Below, piece after piece: positions 1 through 7,064 of a DNA stretch of 37,192 nt. Where the stretch lies: positions 1 to 37,192 of the forward strand of contig JADGPO010000081.1 of the NCBI GenBank assembly GCA_017882405.1, given 5' to 3'. Within the stretch, counting starts at the first letter, position 1. Each line of letters opens with the position of its first letter. The DNA is from Solirubrobacteraceae bacterium (GTDB taxonomy: Bacteria > Actinomycetota > Thermoleophilia > Solirubrobacterales > Solirubrobacteraceae). The position numbers and the translations under genes were made by a program. The notes beneath the pieces are model-generated. The model was not told the DNA's origin. It saw only the letters and a list, made by a program, of their open reading frames with translations, and ran no database searches.

Positions 1-1
1 A

Positions 2-74
2 TACCCCCAGCCGGAATCGAACCGGCGATCTCCTGCGTGAAAGGCAGGCGTCCTAACCGCTAGACCATGGGGGC
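2..74 (-). tRNA. tRNA-Glu (anticodon TTC)
   Basis: Reading the minus strand, a complete cloverleaf can be folded. The acceptor arms GCCCCCA and TGGGGGT pair fully and are followed by discriminator A. The D arm is GTCTAGCGGTTAGGAC, the anticodon stem is CCTGC/GCAGG around a loop containing TTC, and the T arm is GCCGG-TTCGATT-CCGGC. The anticodon TTC reads GAA/GAG, so this is tRNA-Glu. CCA is not encoded. The gene is 73 nt long and complete despite lying at the window edge. Confidence 0.97.
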
Positions 75-129
75 GAGCATCGCCATTGTAGGTGCCATCC
101 GACGTGCTCTCGCGGCACCCGAAGCCGCG

Positions 130-459
130 ACGGCCAGCCCGTCAGGGACAGGCAGACGTCAGTGAGGTAGAGCCACAGCATCTGCGGCTGGTCCGACGGC
201 TTGACCCGCTCGGCGAACCGTGTGCGCGCCAGACCGACGGCGGTGTCGAGCACCAGCTGTGCCAGCAGGGCGCCCACCAGCCAGGGCGCGATGACCCACG
301 AGAAGCGCTGATGTCCGGTCAGCACCAGCACCAGCACGGGGCCCAGCGAGAAGAAGCTGTCGCCGATCCGAGCAGCGACCTGGGTGACCGTCGCACGTGC
401 TCCCGCGCCCGGCACAGCAGGTCGAACCCCGAGAACTTCCAGACGCACCGCTGGTGACC
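130..459 (-). pseudogene. Membrane-protein remnant, unidentified
   Basis: About 90 residues read like coding sequence: a run beginning IGDSFFSLGPVLVLVL, a second hydrophobic stretch APWLVGALLAQLVLD, then PQMLWLYLTDVCLSLTG. These would form two or three membrane spans, as in the sensory membrane portion of some actinobacterial signalling proteins, but the family is a guess. The N-terminal part (KFSGFDLLCRAREHVRR) is in a different frame, and no good start or downstream domain is present, so I read it as a truncated, frameshifted fragment lying between the tRNA and the FMN-reductase fusion gene. Confidence 0.4.
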
Positions 460-464
460 GGTTC

Positions 465-1391
465 TCAGCGCGCGACTGCCCGGACGTGCTCGGCCAGCTG
501 GCTCACCGCGGAGGCGATCGCCTCGCTGGCGGCCGCGTCGTGCACCAGCCCGTCCTGGCCGACCATCTCACGGGTGACGGGGATGCGTGCGCACGCCCCG
601 TCGACGATCTCGGCGCCGGCGTAGCCCAGCACCTTGCGCAGGGAGTCGTGGGCGTCGGCGGCAGCGCTGGGAGCGGCGGGACCGGCCGCGTTGATCCACG
701 CGATCGGCTTGCCGTACGCCCCGGCGTCGCCGATCGTCCACTCCAGGAGGTTCTTCAACGCAGCCGGCAGAGCGCCCGCATACTCGGGCGTGCACACGAG
801 CACGGCGTCGGCGTCGGCCACCGCCGAGCGCATCGCGGCGACGCGCTCGTCGACGGGCGCCCCCTCGCGGTCGTCGTCGGGGTTGAACAGCGGCAACTCT
901 CCGATCCCGCCGTACAGCATGGGCCTCACATCGGCCGGCGCCAGCGCTGTGGCGGTACGCAGCACGGCGGCGTTGGTGGAACCGTCCCGGCTGGAGCCGG
1001 AGATGAACAGGATCGTGACCGCCGGGCGATCAGGATAGGAGCGCCCCCGCGCCTCAGGCGGGCTCGGCGCAGAAGACGGCGCCGGCAACTCCTCCAGCTC
1101 GGCCTTCAGCCCGCTCAGCGAGGCCGCCCACGGCTCGGCGTACTTGCTCACCCAGCGGTCGTAGATCAGCCGGATCGGAACCGGGTTGAGGAAATGCAGC
1201 TTCTCGCGCCCGCGCCGGCGGGTGGTAATCAGGCCGGCCTGCTCGAGCACCTTGAGGTGCTTCATCACCCCGAAGCGGGTCATCGGCAGCCGCTGCTCCA
1301 GCTCGGTCAGCGTCTGGCCGTCGCGCCGGAACAACTCGTCCAGCAGGCTGCGGCGCGTGTCGTCGGCCAGCGCGCGGAACACCGGGTCCAT
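465..1391 (-). CDS. ArsR-type HTH / NADPH-dependent FMN reductase fusion
   Basis: A single 308-residue frame carries two complete domains. Residues 1-100 are an ArsR-type winged helix (FRALADDTRRSLLDEL at the start, recognition region TRFGVMKHLKVLEQAGLI), the subfamily usually paired with AHSA1 proteins. After a Pro/Ser linker at about 103-120, residues 122-308 are a flavodoxin-like NADPH-dependent FMN reductase with the FMN phosphate loop SGSSRDGSTN and the motif TPEYAGALPAALKNLLEW. The fusion suggests a flavin- or redox-responsive repressor, which is inference. A GTG start 30 nt upstream is possible, but it falls inside the inverted repeat at 1406-1421, so I take the ATG at 1391. Because neighbouring genes show deletion junctions, the fusion might itself be a deletion product, though both domains look whole. 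Confidence 0.85.
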   Translation of the reverse strand: MDPVFRALADDTRRSLLDELFRRDGQTLTELEQRLPMTRFGVMKHLKVLEQAGLITTRRRGREKLHFLNPVPIRLIYDRWVSKYAEPWAASLSGLKAELEELPAPSSAPSPPEARGRSYPDRPAVTILFISGSSRDGSTNAAVLRTATALAPADVRPMLYGGIGELPLFNPDDDREGAPVDERVAAMRSAVADADAVLVCTPEYAGALPAALKNLLEWTIGDAGAYGKPIAWINAAGPAAPSAAADAHDSLRKVLGYAGAEIVDGACARIPVTREMVGQDGLVHDAAASEAIASAVSQLAEHVRAVAR

Positions 1392-1405
1392 GCCCCGAAG
1401 TGTAG

Positions 1406-1421
1406 GTGACTGTTTGGTCAC
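1406..1421 (-). promoter_or_regulatory. Inverted-repeat operator of the ArsR fusion gene
   Basis: A perfect 5-bp inverted repeat, GTGAC-N6-GTCAC, lies 15 nt upstream of the chosen ATG. Short dyads containing ACC/GGT around a roughly 6-nt spacer are typical operators of ArsR regulators that precede AHSA1 genes, so autoregulation is likely. The site also argues against the upstream GTG start, which would put the operator inside the coding sequence. Confidence 0.6.
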
Positions 1422-1447
1422 ATTCCGGCGCGGCGGGTGGTGCGATC

Positions 1448-1570
1448 ATGTCGGAGCGCAGGCTGCAGCCGGGACAGCTGGTCACGCTCGACGTCGCGAT
1501 CGACGTCGCGATCGAGCTCGACGGCTACCACGCCGACGCTGCCTCCACGGCATCGGTCGCGGCATGCACG
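1448..1570 (+). pseudogene. Methionine aminopeptidase fragment
   Basis: The frame reads RRLQPGQLVTLDVAI, a repeated DVAI, then ELDGYHADAAST. This matches the central type I methionine aminopeptidase motif (PGDLVTLDV...DGYHADAATT), which supplies the first metal-binding Asp. Only about 40 residues remain. A perfect 12-bp tandem duplication (1491-1502 and 1503-1514) inserts four extra residues into the motif, and no other peptidase motifs follow. It is an isolated fragment between two minus-strand genes. Confidence 0.5.
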
Positions 1571-1601
1571 ATCATGGTCGCCCACGGCAGCCCGGTGATC
1601 C

Positions 1602-2789
1602 TCACTCGGGGCGCAGGCCGGCGGCGCGCAGCACCCCGGCGGCCGGCGCGCTCGCGTCGTCGAGCACTCCGTCGAGCCGATCGCCCGCCAGGTCCGAGAT
1701 CTTGCTCACCAGCTCGGCCTCGGTGAGCGGGCGCTCGGGAGCGCCCCGCGGTCCGGCCAGCCGGATCACCTCGCGCCCGGCGAGCTTGAGGACCGCCCCC
1801 CATTGCGGCAGCGAGGCGTCGACGCTGACGCTCACGCCGCCCGAGCGCTCCGCCACCGCGCCGTCCACGCCCGTGAAGTCAGCGGTTCGCGGCGCCCCGC
1901 GAGTCAGGGTGTGCGCGACGCAGTACGGGATCGAGAACTTCGCCGACAGGCCGTCGGTGACGGCGTCGAGGTGGGCCGCCTGGCGGGCCACCGGGTGCAC
2001 GACGACCTCCACGGGCTCCGCTCCGTCGGCCGCGTGGCGCAGCTGCGCGGCGGCGTCGATCGGAGAGTGCGTGCCCAGGCAGCTGGGATGGAGCTTGATC
2101 CAGTTGCGCTCGATCGCCGGCGCCTGCGGATGGACGAGCGCCTCGATGCAAGCCGGCCCGCCGTCCGCGTCTGACGGCCAGGTGGCACCCAGTACCGCGG
2201 CGAAGCCCACCGGGCCGTGGATCGCGCGCGGATCGACGCTCGCTCCGTGGCGAGCCACCAGGGCGCCGTGCACGCCGGCGGCCGCCGCCAGGCCGACCTG
2301 GATCGCCTTGCCGTCGGAGCCGAACGCCCCGCGCGAGCCCCCGGCCCGCAGGAGCGCCACCGCCACCGCGGTGTCGCGCTGCGCGATGTCCAGCTCCAGT
2401 AGCCGCGCGGCCGCCACCGCGGCGCCGATCGGTCCGCAGACCGCCGTCGGGTGCCAGCCCCCGTCGTACAGGGAGGGGTGGCTGGCGCAGGCCACCGCGG
2501 CCATCGCCTCGTAGCCCTCGGCGTAGGCATCGAGCGCCGCGCCGAGCGAGAGACCCAGATGGCCGGCGAGCACCAGCGCCGCCGGCGCGGTGGTGGCACT
2601 GACATGGGCGACGCCGTCTGACAGCGTGTCGTCGAAGTCGAGCACGTGACCGGCGGTGCCGGCGAAGGCCACGTCCGTCACCAGGTCGGTGCCGGTTGCC
2701 CGCACCGCCCGCGCGGCGCGCTCCCCGGCCCCCGCGCACGCGCAGGCCAGCCAGTCGGTGAACGCCCTCCGATAAGCAGCCGTGACCAT
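1602..2789 (-). CDS. MmgE/PrpD family protein (2-methylcitrate dehydratase-like)
   Basis: This 395-residue protein has the MmgE/PrpD layout: a helical N-terminal part with FTDWLACACAG, then VLDFDDTL with HVSATTAPAALVLA, the GYEAMAAVA helix, W-HPTAVCGPIGAA, and the lid-domain motif IKLHPSCLGTHSPIDAA. The family includes 2-methylcitrate dehydratase of propionate degradation and cis-aconitate decarboxylase; the substrate here cannot be assigned. The start is uncertain: ATG 2789 has GGAG touching it, GTG 2795 has a better-spaced GGGA, and GTG 2885 would add 32 residues that partly fit the family N-terminus. No prp partner genes are adjacent. It is divergent from the zinc-ribbon gene. Confidence 0.85.
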   Translation of the reverse strand: MVTAAYRRAFTDWLACACAGAGERAARAVRATGTDLVTDVAFAGTAGHVLDFDDTLSDGVAHVSATTAPAALVLAGHLGLSLGAALDAYAEGYEAMAAVACASHPSLYDGGWHPTAVCGPIGAAVAAARLLELDIAQRDTAVAVALLRAGGSRGAFGSDGKAIQVGLAAAAGVHGALVARHGASVDPRAIHGPVGFAAVLGATWPSDADGGPACIEALVHPQAPAIERNWIKLHPSCLGTHSPIDAAAQLRHAADGAEPVEVVVHPVARQAAHLDAVTDGLSAKFSIPYCVAHTLTRGAPRTADFTGVDGAVAERSGGVSVSVDASLPQWGAVLKLAGREVIRLAGPRGAPERPLTEAELVSKISDLAGDRLDGVLDDASAPAAGVLRAAGLRPE

Positions 2790-2870
2790 CTCCACAGCGT
2801 ATTCCCGGACGAATGACCTAGTACGAACGCTGGCCACGGGCGGCCGAGCGCGAGTAAACGCGGATGGCGT

Positions 2871-2898
2871 CGATGCGTCAACCACGATGCGTCAACCA
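2871..2898. repeat. Perfect 14-bp tandem duplication
   Basis: The unit CGATGCGTCAACCA occurs twice head to tail. It lies in the divergent region between the MmgE/PrpD gene and the zinc-ribbon gene, just before the latter's ribosome-binding site. Confidence 0.85.
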
Positions 2899-2913
2899 GA
2901 GGAGAGCTCCGCC

Positions 2914-3153
2914 GTGCTAATCGAACATCCGCGCCCGCGCGCCGAGGATCGGTCGGCCTCCCAACCGCCGTTCCGCGCGACCGTATCCCCGATCGCGCCC
3001 CGTGTCGTCCGCTGCGCCTGCGAATCCTGCGGCGCGCACACCAACGCCGTTTGGACGTTCCGCGTTGCCGGCTCGTGCCCCACCTGTGGGAGCTTCCGCC
3101 TGGCCCCGATCGACGGCGCCGAGCTGATGGACGGACCTCGCCTGGTCGTCTGA
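2914..3153 (+). CDS. Small zinc-ribbon protein
   Basis: This is a 79-residue protein with two cysteine knuckles, CESCG and CPTCG, separated by about 20 residues including AVWTFRVAGS, the usual spacing of a zinc ribbon. The N-terminal 35 residues are Pro/Arg-rich and probably disordered. GTG 2914 is chosen because GAGGAGAG at 2899-2906 is a strong ribosome-binding site at correct spacing; an in-frame ATG at 2887 would place that site inside the gene. Function is unknown; such proteins may bind nucleic acid or act as metal-dependent adaptors. Confidence 0.7.
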   Translation: MLIEHPRPRAEDRSASQPPFRATVSPIAPRVVRCACESCGAHTNAVWTFRVAGSCPTCGSFRLAPIDGAELMDGPRLVV

Positions 3154-3178
3154 CCGGGCGACCCCGCCGCTCCGCCTC

Positions 3179-3616
3179 CTAGGCGACCGCCGCCCCGTTG
3201 GCGGTCAACTTGACGTCGATGTTCCCGCGGGTGGCGTTGGAGTACGGGCAGACGGCGTGCGCAGCTGTCACCAGCCTGGCCGCCTCGTCGGCATCGGCGA
3301 CGTCGGGCAGGGTGACATTCAACTCCACGGCGATCGTGAACCCACGCTCCGCGGTGGGCAGCAGGCTGACCCGGCTGTCGATCGAGACCTCTCCGGGCTC
3401 GACGCGCTCGCGCCGCGCAACCACGCCCAGCGCCCCCTCGAAGCACGCCGCATAGCCGACGGCGAACAGCTGCTCGGGATTGGTGCCGCCGCCCTCGCCG
3501 CCCATCTCGACCGGCGAACGCAGCTGCACGTCGAGCGCGTCGTCGCTGGTCACGCCGTGACCCTCGGCCCGGCCGCCGGTCACGGTCGCCTCAGCTGTGT
3601 AGATAGGTCCTGCCAT
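3179..3616 (-). CDS. ohr: Organic hydroperoxide resistance protein (Ohr/OsmC family)
   Basis: This 145-residue cytoplasmic thiol peroxidase matches Ohr in length and motifs. It opens with IYTAEATVTGGR, contains GTNPEQLFAVGYAACFEGAL with the peroxidatic Cys58, and has HAVCPYSNATRGN with the resolving Cys123. Ohr reduces organic and fatty-acid hydroperoxides, normally using lipoylated proteins as electron donors. A GGGAG ribosome-binding site sits just upstream of ATG 3616. No OhrR-type regulator is adjacent. Confidence 0.95.
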   Translation of the reverse strand: MAGPIYTAEATVTGGRAEGHGVTSDDALDVQLRSPVEMGGEGGGTNPEQLFAVGYAACFEGALGVVARRERVEPGEVSIDSRVSLLPTAERGFTIAVELNVTLPDVADADEAARLVTAAHAVCPYSNATRGNIDVKLTANGAAVA

Positions 3617-3654
3617 CTCGCTCCCGTCCTCGTGTCAGTGCCTGGCGGCCGATC

Positions 3655-4116
3655 CTAGTCGGCCGCGACAGCGTCAGCTTGCGCGCCGGCCGGTGGCTCC
3701 GCGACCGGCGTTTCCGCGATCGGCGTCCCCGCGATCGGCGTCTCCGCGGCCGGCGTTCCGGCGTGCCACCGGGTGGACCGCCGCCTGCCGGAGCGGTGGG
3801 CCTGCCCGTTCTGCTCGAGCTCCTTGAGCAGCTCCAGTACCTGGGCAGGGTCGCCGTTGGTCTGCTGCGCCAGGTCGGCGGTGGGCAGGCCCTCGGGGCT
3901 CGACAGCAGGCTGGCCAGCTTGCCGGCGGGGACCACGTCGTAGCGGGGCGTGGGGGTCGCGGCGGGATCGCTGCGCCGCGGCGGGCGGGTGGTCGGCGGC
4001 GTCTGCGAGCCGCCGGCGTCCAGCGCTGAGATCGCGGCGCGGAGCTTGGCGATATCGCCCTCCAGCTCGTGAATGCCCGCTTCCAGACGCCGCCTGAGTT
4101 CTGTGGAATGGATCAT
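3655..4116 (-). CDS. Coiled-coil / winged-helix-like protein with Pro-Glu repeat tail
   Basis: This 153-residue protein is not assigned to a family. Residues 1-35 form an amphipathic coiled coil (ELRRRLEAGIHELEGDIAKLRAAI). A Pro/Thr linker follows, then a helical region at about 65-115 (LASLLSSPEGLPTADLAQQT, VLELLKELEQNGQAHRSGRR) resembling a small winged helix. The tail is built from a five-residue repeat (AETPI, AGTPI, AETPV) encoded by the 15-bp tandem array at 3701-3760. ATG 4116 is preferred over TTG 4122 because AGGA is then well spaced. A DNA-binding or scaffolding role is only a guess. Confidence 0.65.
   Translation of the reverse strand: MIHSTELRRRLEAGIHELEGDIAKLRAAISALDAGGSQTPPTTRPPRRSDPAATPTPRYDVVPAGKLASLLSSPEGLPTADLAQQTNGDPAQVLELLKELEQNGQAHRSGRRRSTRWHAGTPAAETPIAGTPIAETPVAEPPAGAQADAVAAD
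3701..3760. repeat. 15-bp tandem repeat, four units, in coding sequence
   Basis: Four consecutive 15-bp units follow the pattern GCGAYCGGCGTYYCC (fourth unit GCGGCCGGCGTTCCG). They encode the Pro/Thr/Glu repeat near the C-terminus of the coiled-coil protein. Being a multiple of three, the repeat can change copy number without breaking the frame. Confidence 0.85.
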
Positions 4117-4127
4117 GGGCAACGATC

Positions 4128-4745
4128 CTAGGCGGGCGTCAGGACGCGCGTTTGCTCCAGATACCGGCGCACCTGGGCGGGCGACTCGAAGCGGATCGCG
4201 GGCATGCCCAGCTCCCGTGCGGCCTCCACGTTGCGCTGTGAATCGTCGATCAGCAGCGTCGTCTCGGCGCGCAGCCCGAAGCGATCCAACAGCCGGTGGA
4301 AGATCTCCGGATCGGGCTTGGCCACGCGCTCGTGCGAGGAGACGACCGTGCCCTCAAACCAGCTCATGAAGTCGTAGCGGTCACGACGCAGCGGGTAGGT
4401 CTCGGCCTCCATGTTGGTCAGCGCATAGCAGGGCAGGCCGGCCGCCAGCAGCTCGCACAGGATCTCCACCGTGCCCGTGATCGGACCGCCGATCATCTCC
4501 TCGCTGCGCCGGCCCCAGGCCCAGATCAGATCCGCCTGCTCGGGATGGCGCTGCGCCAGGGCCGCGCACGACTGTGCATACGGAACGCCAAGGTCGTGTG
4601 CGGTGTGCCACTCCAGCGTGCAGACCTCGGCCAGGAAGCGCTCCATGCTGTCCTCGTCGTCGAACAGCTGGCGGTACAGGTAGCGCGGGTTCCAGTCCAG
4701 CAGCACCCCGCCGATGTCGAACACCACAGCTTCGATCGTCTGCAT
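4128..4745 (-). CDS. HAD-superfamily phosphatase, YihX-like
   Basis: This 205-residue HAD hydrolase has motif I VVFDIGGVLLDWN (nucleophile Asp10; Gly at +2 as in YihX-type enzymes), motif II YALTNMEAET, motif III Lys in VAKPDPEIF, and motif IV LLIDDSQRNVEAA. YihX-like members dephosphorylate glucose-1-phosphate and other sugar phosphates; the substrate here is not known. The start at 4745 follows GAGGATGGGG; upstream in-frame sequence lacks family similarity and overlaps the leader of the divergent lipoprotein gene 63 bp away. Confidence 0.88.
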   Translation of the reverse strand: MQTIEAVVFDIGGVLLDWNPRYLYRQLFDDEDSMERFLAEVCTLEWHTAHDLGVPYAQSCAALAQRHPEQADLIWAWGRRSEEMIGGPITGTVEILCELLAAGLPCYALTNMEAETYPLRRDRYDFMSWFEGTVVSSHERVAKPDPEIFHRLLDRFGLRAETTLLIDDSQRNVEAARELGMPAIRFESPAQVRRYLEQTRVLTPA

Positions 4746-4808
4746 CGCCCCATCCTCGCCGATCGCCGTCCGGCGCAGCAGCGCCGAGAGTCTGCTGAAC
4801 TCGGCCGC

Positions 4809-6179
4809 GTGCCCCGACGATCCGTCCTGCGCCTGCTCAGCGTGTCGCTGACGGCGATCGTGCTCGCGCTCGCCGCCTGCGGGGTCGACCACGGCCAGAC
4901 GCGTGCCGCGACCGTCTCACCGGCCGGCCACGCGACTCAGAGCCTGCGCTCGGTCACCGTGAGCGTCCCCTCCGGCAAGACGGCGTCCCCCTTCGACCGG
5001 CCCCGCCGACTGCGCCTTCCCGCCGGGTGGACGGCCGCGGTGTGGGCGCGCGTGGGCGGAGCCCGGCTGGAGACGTGGACGCCGGAGGGCGATCTCCTGG
5101 TCAGCTCGCCCGGGTCCGGCAGCGTGACGGAACTGGCACCGGCGGCGGGTGGCCGGCCGGCGCAGCGCGTGATTCTGAGCGGTCTGACCAATCCGCAGGG
5201 CCTCGCCTTTGACCGAGTCGGCAGCCACCAGGTGCTGTACGTGGCCGAGTCAGACGAGCTCGACCGTTATCGGTGGACGCGGGGCCGCCCGGGAGCGCGG
5301 ACGGTGCTCGTGTCCGACCTGCCCGACACCGAGCCGGCGCAGGACGACGTGCACCGCCTCAAGGACGTGGTCGTCGGCTCAGACCACACGATCTACGTGG
5401 ACATCGGCAGCTCCTCCAACGCCAGCCCCCCCAGCTCGTGGCACGGAAGCCCGCGCGCGTCGGTGATCGCCTACCGGCCCGACGGAACCCGCAAGTCGGT
5501 GTTCGCCACCGGCGTGCGCAACGGCGACGGACTTGCCTTCGCTCCCGACGGGACCCTGTGGACGGCGGTCAACGAGCGCGATCAGATCACGTATCCGTTC
5601 CGGCAGCCCTACGGACCCACCGCGTCGGCCTTTGGCAAGGTGATCGCCCGTTACGTCAACGAGCACCCGCCCGACGAGGTGGCACGTCTCACGCCCGGAC
5701 GCAACCTCGGCTGGCCGTACTGCAATCCCGATCCCGACGCTCACCCCGGCGTGGCGGGCACGCGCCTGGACTACGGCGAGATGGGGTTCGACCCCGATGC
5801 GGTAACCAACGCCGGCTCCTCGCAGCTCAACTGCGCCGGCCTGGCCCGCGTGCAGCGCGGACTGCCCGCGCATAGCGCGCCGCTCGGCTTTCACTTCCTG
5901 ACGGGCAGCAAGCTCCCCGGCAGATGGGCCGCCGGAGCGGTGGTCGCCGCGCACGGCTCCTGGGACCGCCAACCACCGCGGCCACCGGTCGTCTACTGGA
6001 TGCCGTGGCGGGCCAGGGCCAAGACGCTGGGGCCGGCGATCACTTTCGTGAGCGGCTTCCAGCAGGCCGACGGCACGCGCTGGGGGCGCACCGCCGACGC
6101 GCTTCCCGGACCCGATGGCGCGCTCTACGTCACCGACGACACCGCCGGCGCGGTCTACCGGATCGTCCCCGCCGGGTAA
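4809..6179 (+). CDS. Sorbosone/glucose dehydrogenase-like beta-propeller lipoprotein
   Basis: This is a 456-residue exported protein. Residues 1-24 are a lipoprotein signal (RRSVLRLLSVSLTAIVLALAAC) with lipobox Cys24, so it is probably membrane-tethered outside the cell. The mature part is a PQQ-glucose/sorbosone dehydrogenase-type propeller with strands such as LTNPQGLAFD, HRLKDVVVGSDHTIYVDIG, GVRNGDGLAFAPDGTLW, GRNLGWPYCNPD and GPDGALYVTDDTAGAVYRI. Many actinobacterial members have no proven cofactor, so 'dehydrogenase' is by family only. GTG 4809 is chosen because it begins the signal peptide. Confidence 0.85.
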   Translation: MPRRSVLRLLSVSLTAIVLALAACGVDHGQTRAATVSPAGHATQSLRSVTVSVPSGKTASPFDRPRRLRLPAGWTAAVWARVGGARLETWTPEGDLLVSSPGSGSVTELAPAAGGRPAQRVILSGLTNPQGLAFDRVGSHQVLYVAESDELDRYRWTRGRPGARTVLVSDLPDTEPAQDDVHRLKDVVVGSDHTIYVDIGSSSNASPPSSWHGSPRASVIAYRPDGTRKSVFATGVRNGDGLAFAPDGTLWTAVNERDQITYPFRQPYGPTASAFGKVIARYVNEHPPDEVARLTPGRNLGWPYCNPDPDAHPGVAGTRLDYGEMGFDPDAVTNAGSSQLNCAGLARVQRGLPAHSAPLGFHFLTGSKLPGRWAAGAVVAAHGSWDRQPPRPPVVYWMPWRARAKTLGPAITFVSGFQQADGTRWGRTADALPGPDGALYVTDDTAGAVYRIVPAG

Positions 6180-6223
6180 GGGTCCGCGACTGAATAAGTG
6201 CCGGGAACGGCGGCTAAGAAGGC

Positions 6224-6478
6224 GTGGGCCCTAACGGCTGCTCGGCGCTCGGTGGCCAGCCGCTGCATCCAACGGCGGTGCGGGCGATGATCCGCTTAGC
6301 CGCCGAGACGACCTCGCTGTGCACGGTCGTGCTGGACATCGAGCCCGACAACGTCGCCTCGGTGCGCCTGGCCCAGCGCCTGGGGGCCGAGCGCCGCCGG
6401 CCCGGGCGGGCCGAGGCCGACCGCGGCGGCGTGGAGCGCGCTCTGGCCGTGTTCGTCGTGCCCGTGCCGCGACATTGA
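6224..6478 (+). pseudogene. GNAT acetyltransferase C-terminal fragment
   Basis: The end of a Gcn5-related N-acetyltransferase is readable: a helix ending VRAMIRLAAETTSL, the strand VVLDIEPDNVASVRLAQRLGA, then a short tail. IEPDN-ASVRLA-RLG is the conserved last part of RimJ-like GNAT domains. The acetyl-CoA-binding Q/R-x-x-G-x-G/A motif and everything N-terminal are missing, so this is a 5'-truncated remnant. It occupies most of the gap before the kup unit. Confidence 0.6.
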
Positions 6479-6517
6479 CGAAATCTCTACGCCGGGGAGC
6501 GCTTTCTTAGCGGGCCG

Positions 6518-6555
6518 TTGACACCGGCTGACCGAACATCTCTTCATAGAGATGT
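6518..6555 (+). promoter_or_regulatory. TTGACA box and perfect hairpin containing the start codon of the kup unit
   Basis: TTGACA at 6518-6523 is a consensus -35 hexamer, but no convincing -10 follows at the usual distance. At 6536-6555 lies a perfect inverted repeat ACATCTCT-TCAT-AGAGATGT. Its right arm contains the ATG of the first gene (6552-6554) and the adjacent AGAG. It could act as a DNA operator or, if transcribed, as an RNA hairpin hiding the start codon. Confidence 0.5.
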
Positions 6556-7064
6556 CAGTCACCGGACAACACCCCCGCCCCTCGTCGCCGCCGGCCTGGC
6601 CGGGCGCCGTGCGCATCCCCCAGCGCTCGCGCCCGGGCTGGCGGTGGGCACGCTGCGCGCTGCTGGCCCGCTGGCACGCCGAGGCACTCGATCGCCAGCT
6701 GGCCGCCGGCGCCAACCCCTGGGACAGCGCGCTGTTGGCCATGCGCGCCCAGCAGCTGACGACAGCACGCAGCCGCCGCCAGCTGGCCGGAGGGCTGGCC
6801 CGCGCACAGCGCGACGCCGCCGGCGAGCTGTCGGCGCTGACCGGGGTGGTCACGCCCGATCGCCACGAGGTGGCCGCCGCCGCCTGCGAGATCGCCGCGC
6901 TGGAGCGCCGCCTGGGCGATGGCGAGCGGGTGGACGCGGCGGGCGCGGCGATGCTCCGGCTGCTGCTCAGCGACGCCGACGGCCCGCTCTACGATCCCGT
7001 CGGGCCCGGCTCGCTGGCCCGCCATCTGCGCCGCGCCGGCGCGAGACTGGAGCCGCACGTCTGA
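6552..7064 (+). CDS. Hypothetical helical protein upstream of kup
   Basis: This is a 170-residue, Ala/Arg-rich, mostly helical protein with no signal peptide or membrane span. Segments such as RCALLARWHAEALDRQLAAGANPWDSALLAMRAQQL and RRQLAGGLARAQRDA look like a conserved small-protein family seen in related genomes, but I cannot name it. Its TGA overlaps the kup ATG by one base (7064), so the two genes are translationally coupled. A role connected with potassium uptake or its control is inference from position. Confidence 0.7.
   Translation: MSVTGQHPRPSSPPAWPGAVRIPQRSRPGWRWARCALLARWHAEALDRQLAAGANPWDSALLAMRAQQLTTARSRRQLAGGLARAQRDAAGELSALTGVVTPDRHEVAAAACEIAALERRLGDGERVDAAGAAMLRLLLSDADGPLYDPVGPGSLARHLRRAGARLEPHV

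Noticed and set aside
1186..2514. Long plus-strand open frame over the ArsR and MmgE/PrpD genes
   Set aside because: It is Arg/Ser/Ala-rich with no motifs and lies antisense to well-recognised genes; a by-product of high GC.
6180..6551. c-di-AMP (ydaO-type) riboswitch before the kup unit
   Set aside because: Such riboswitches need about 120-150 nt of conserved structure; the region is mostly a GNAT gene remnant and only a 20-nt hairpin is seen.
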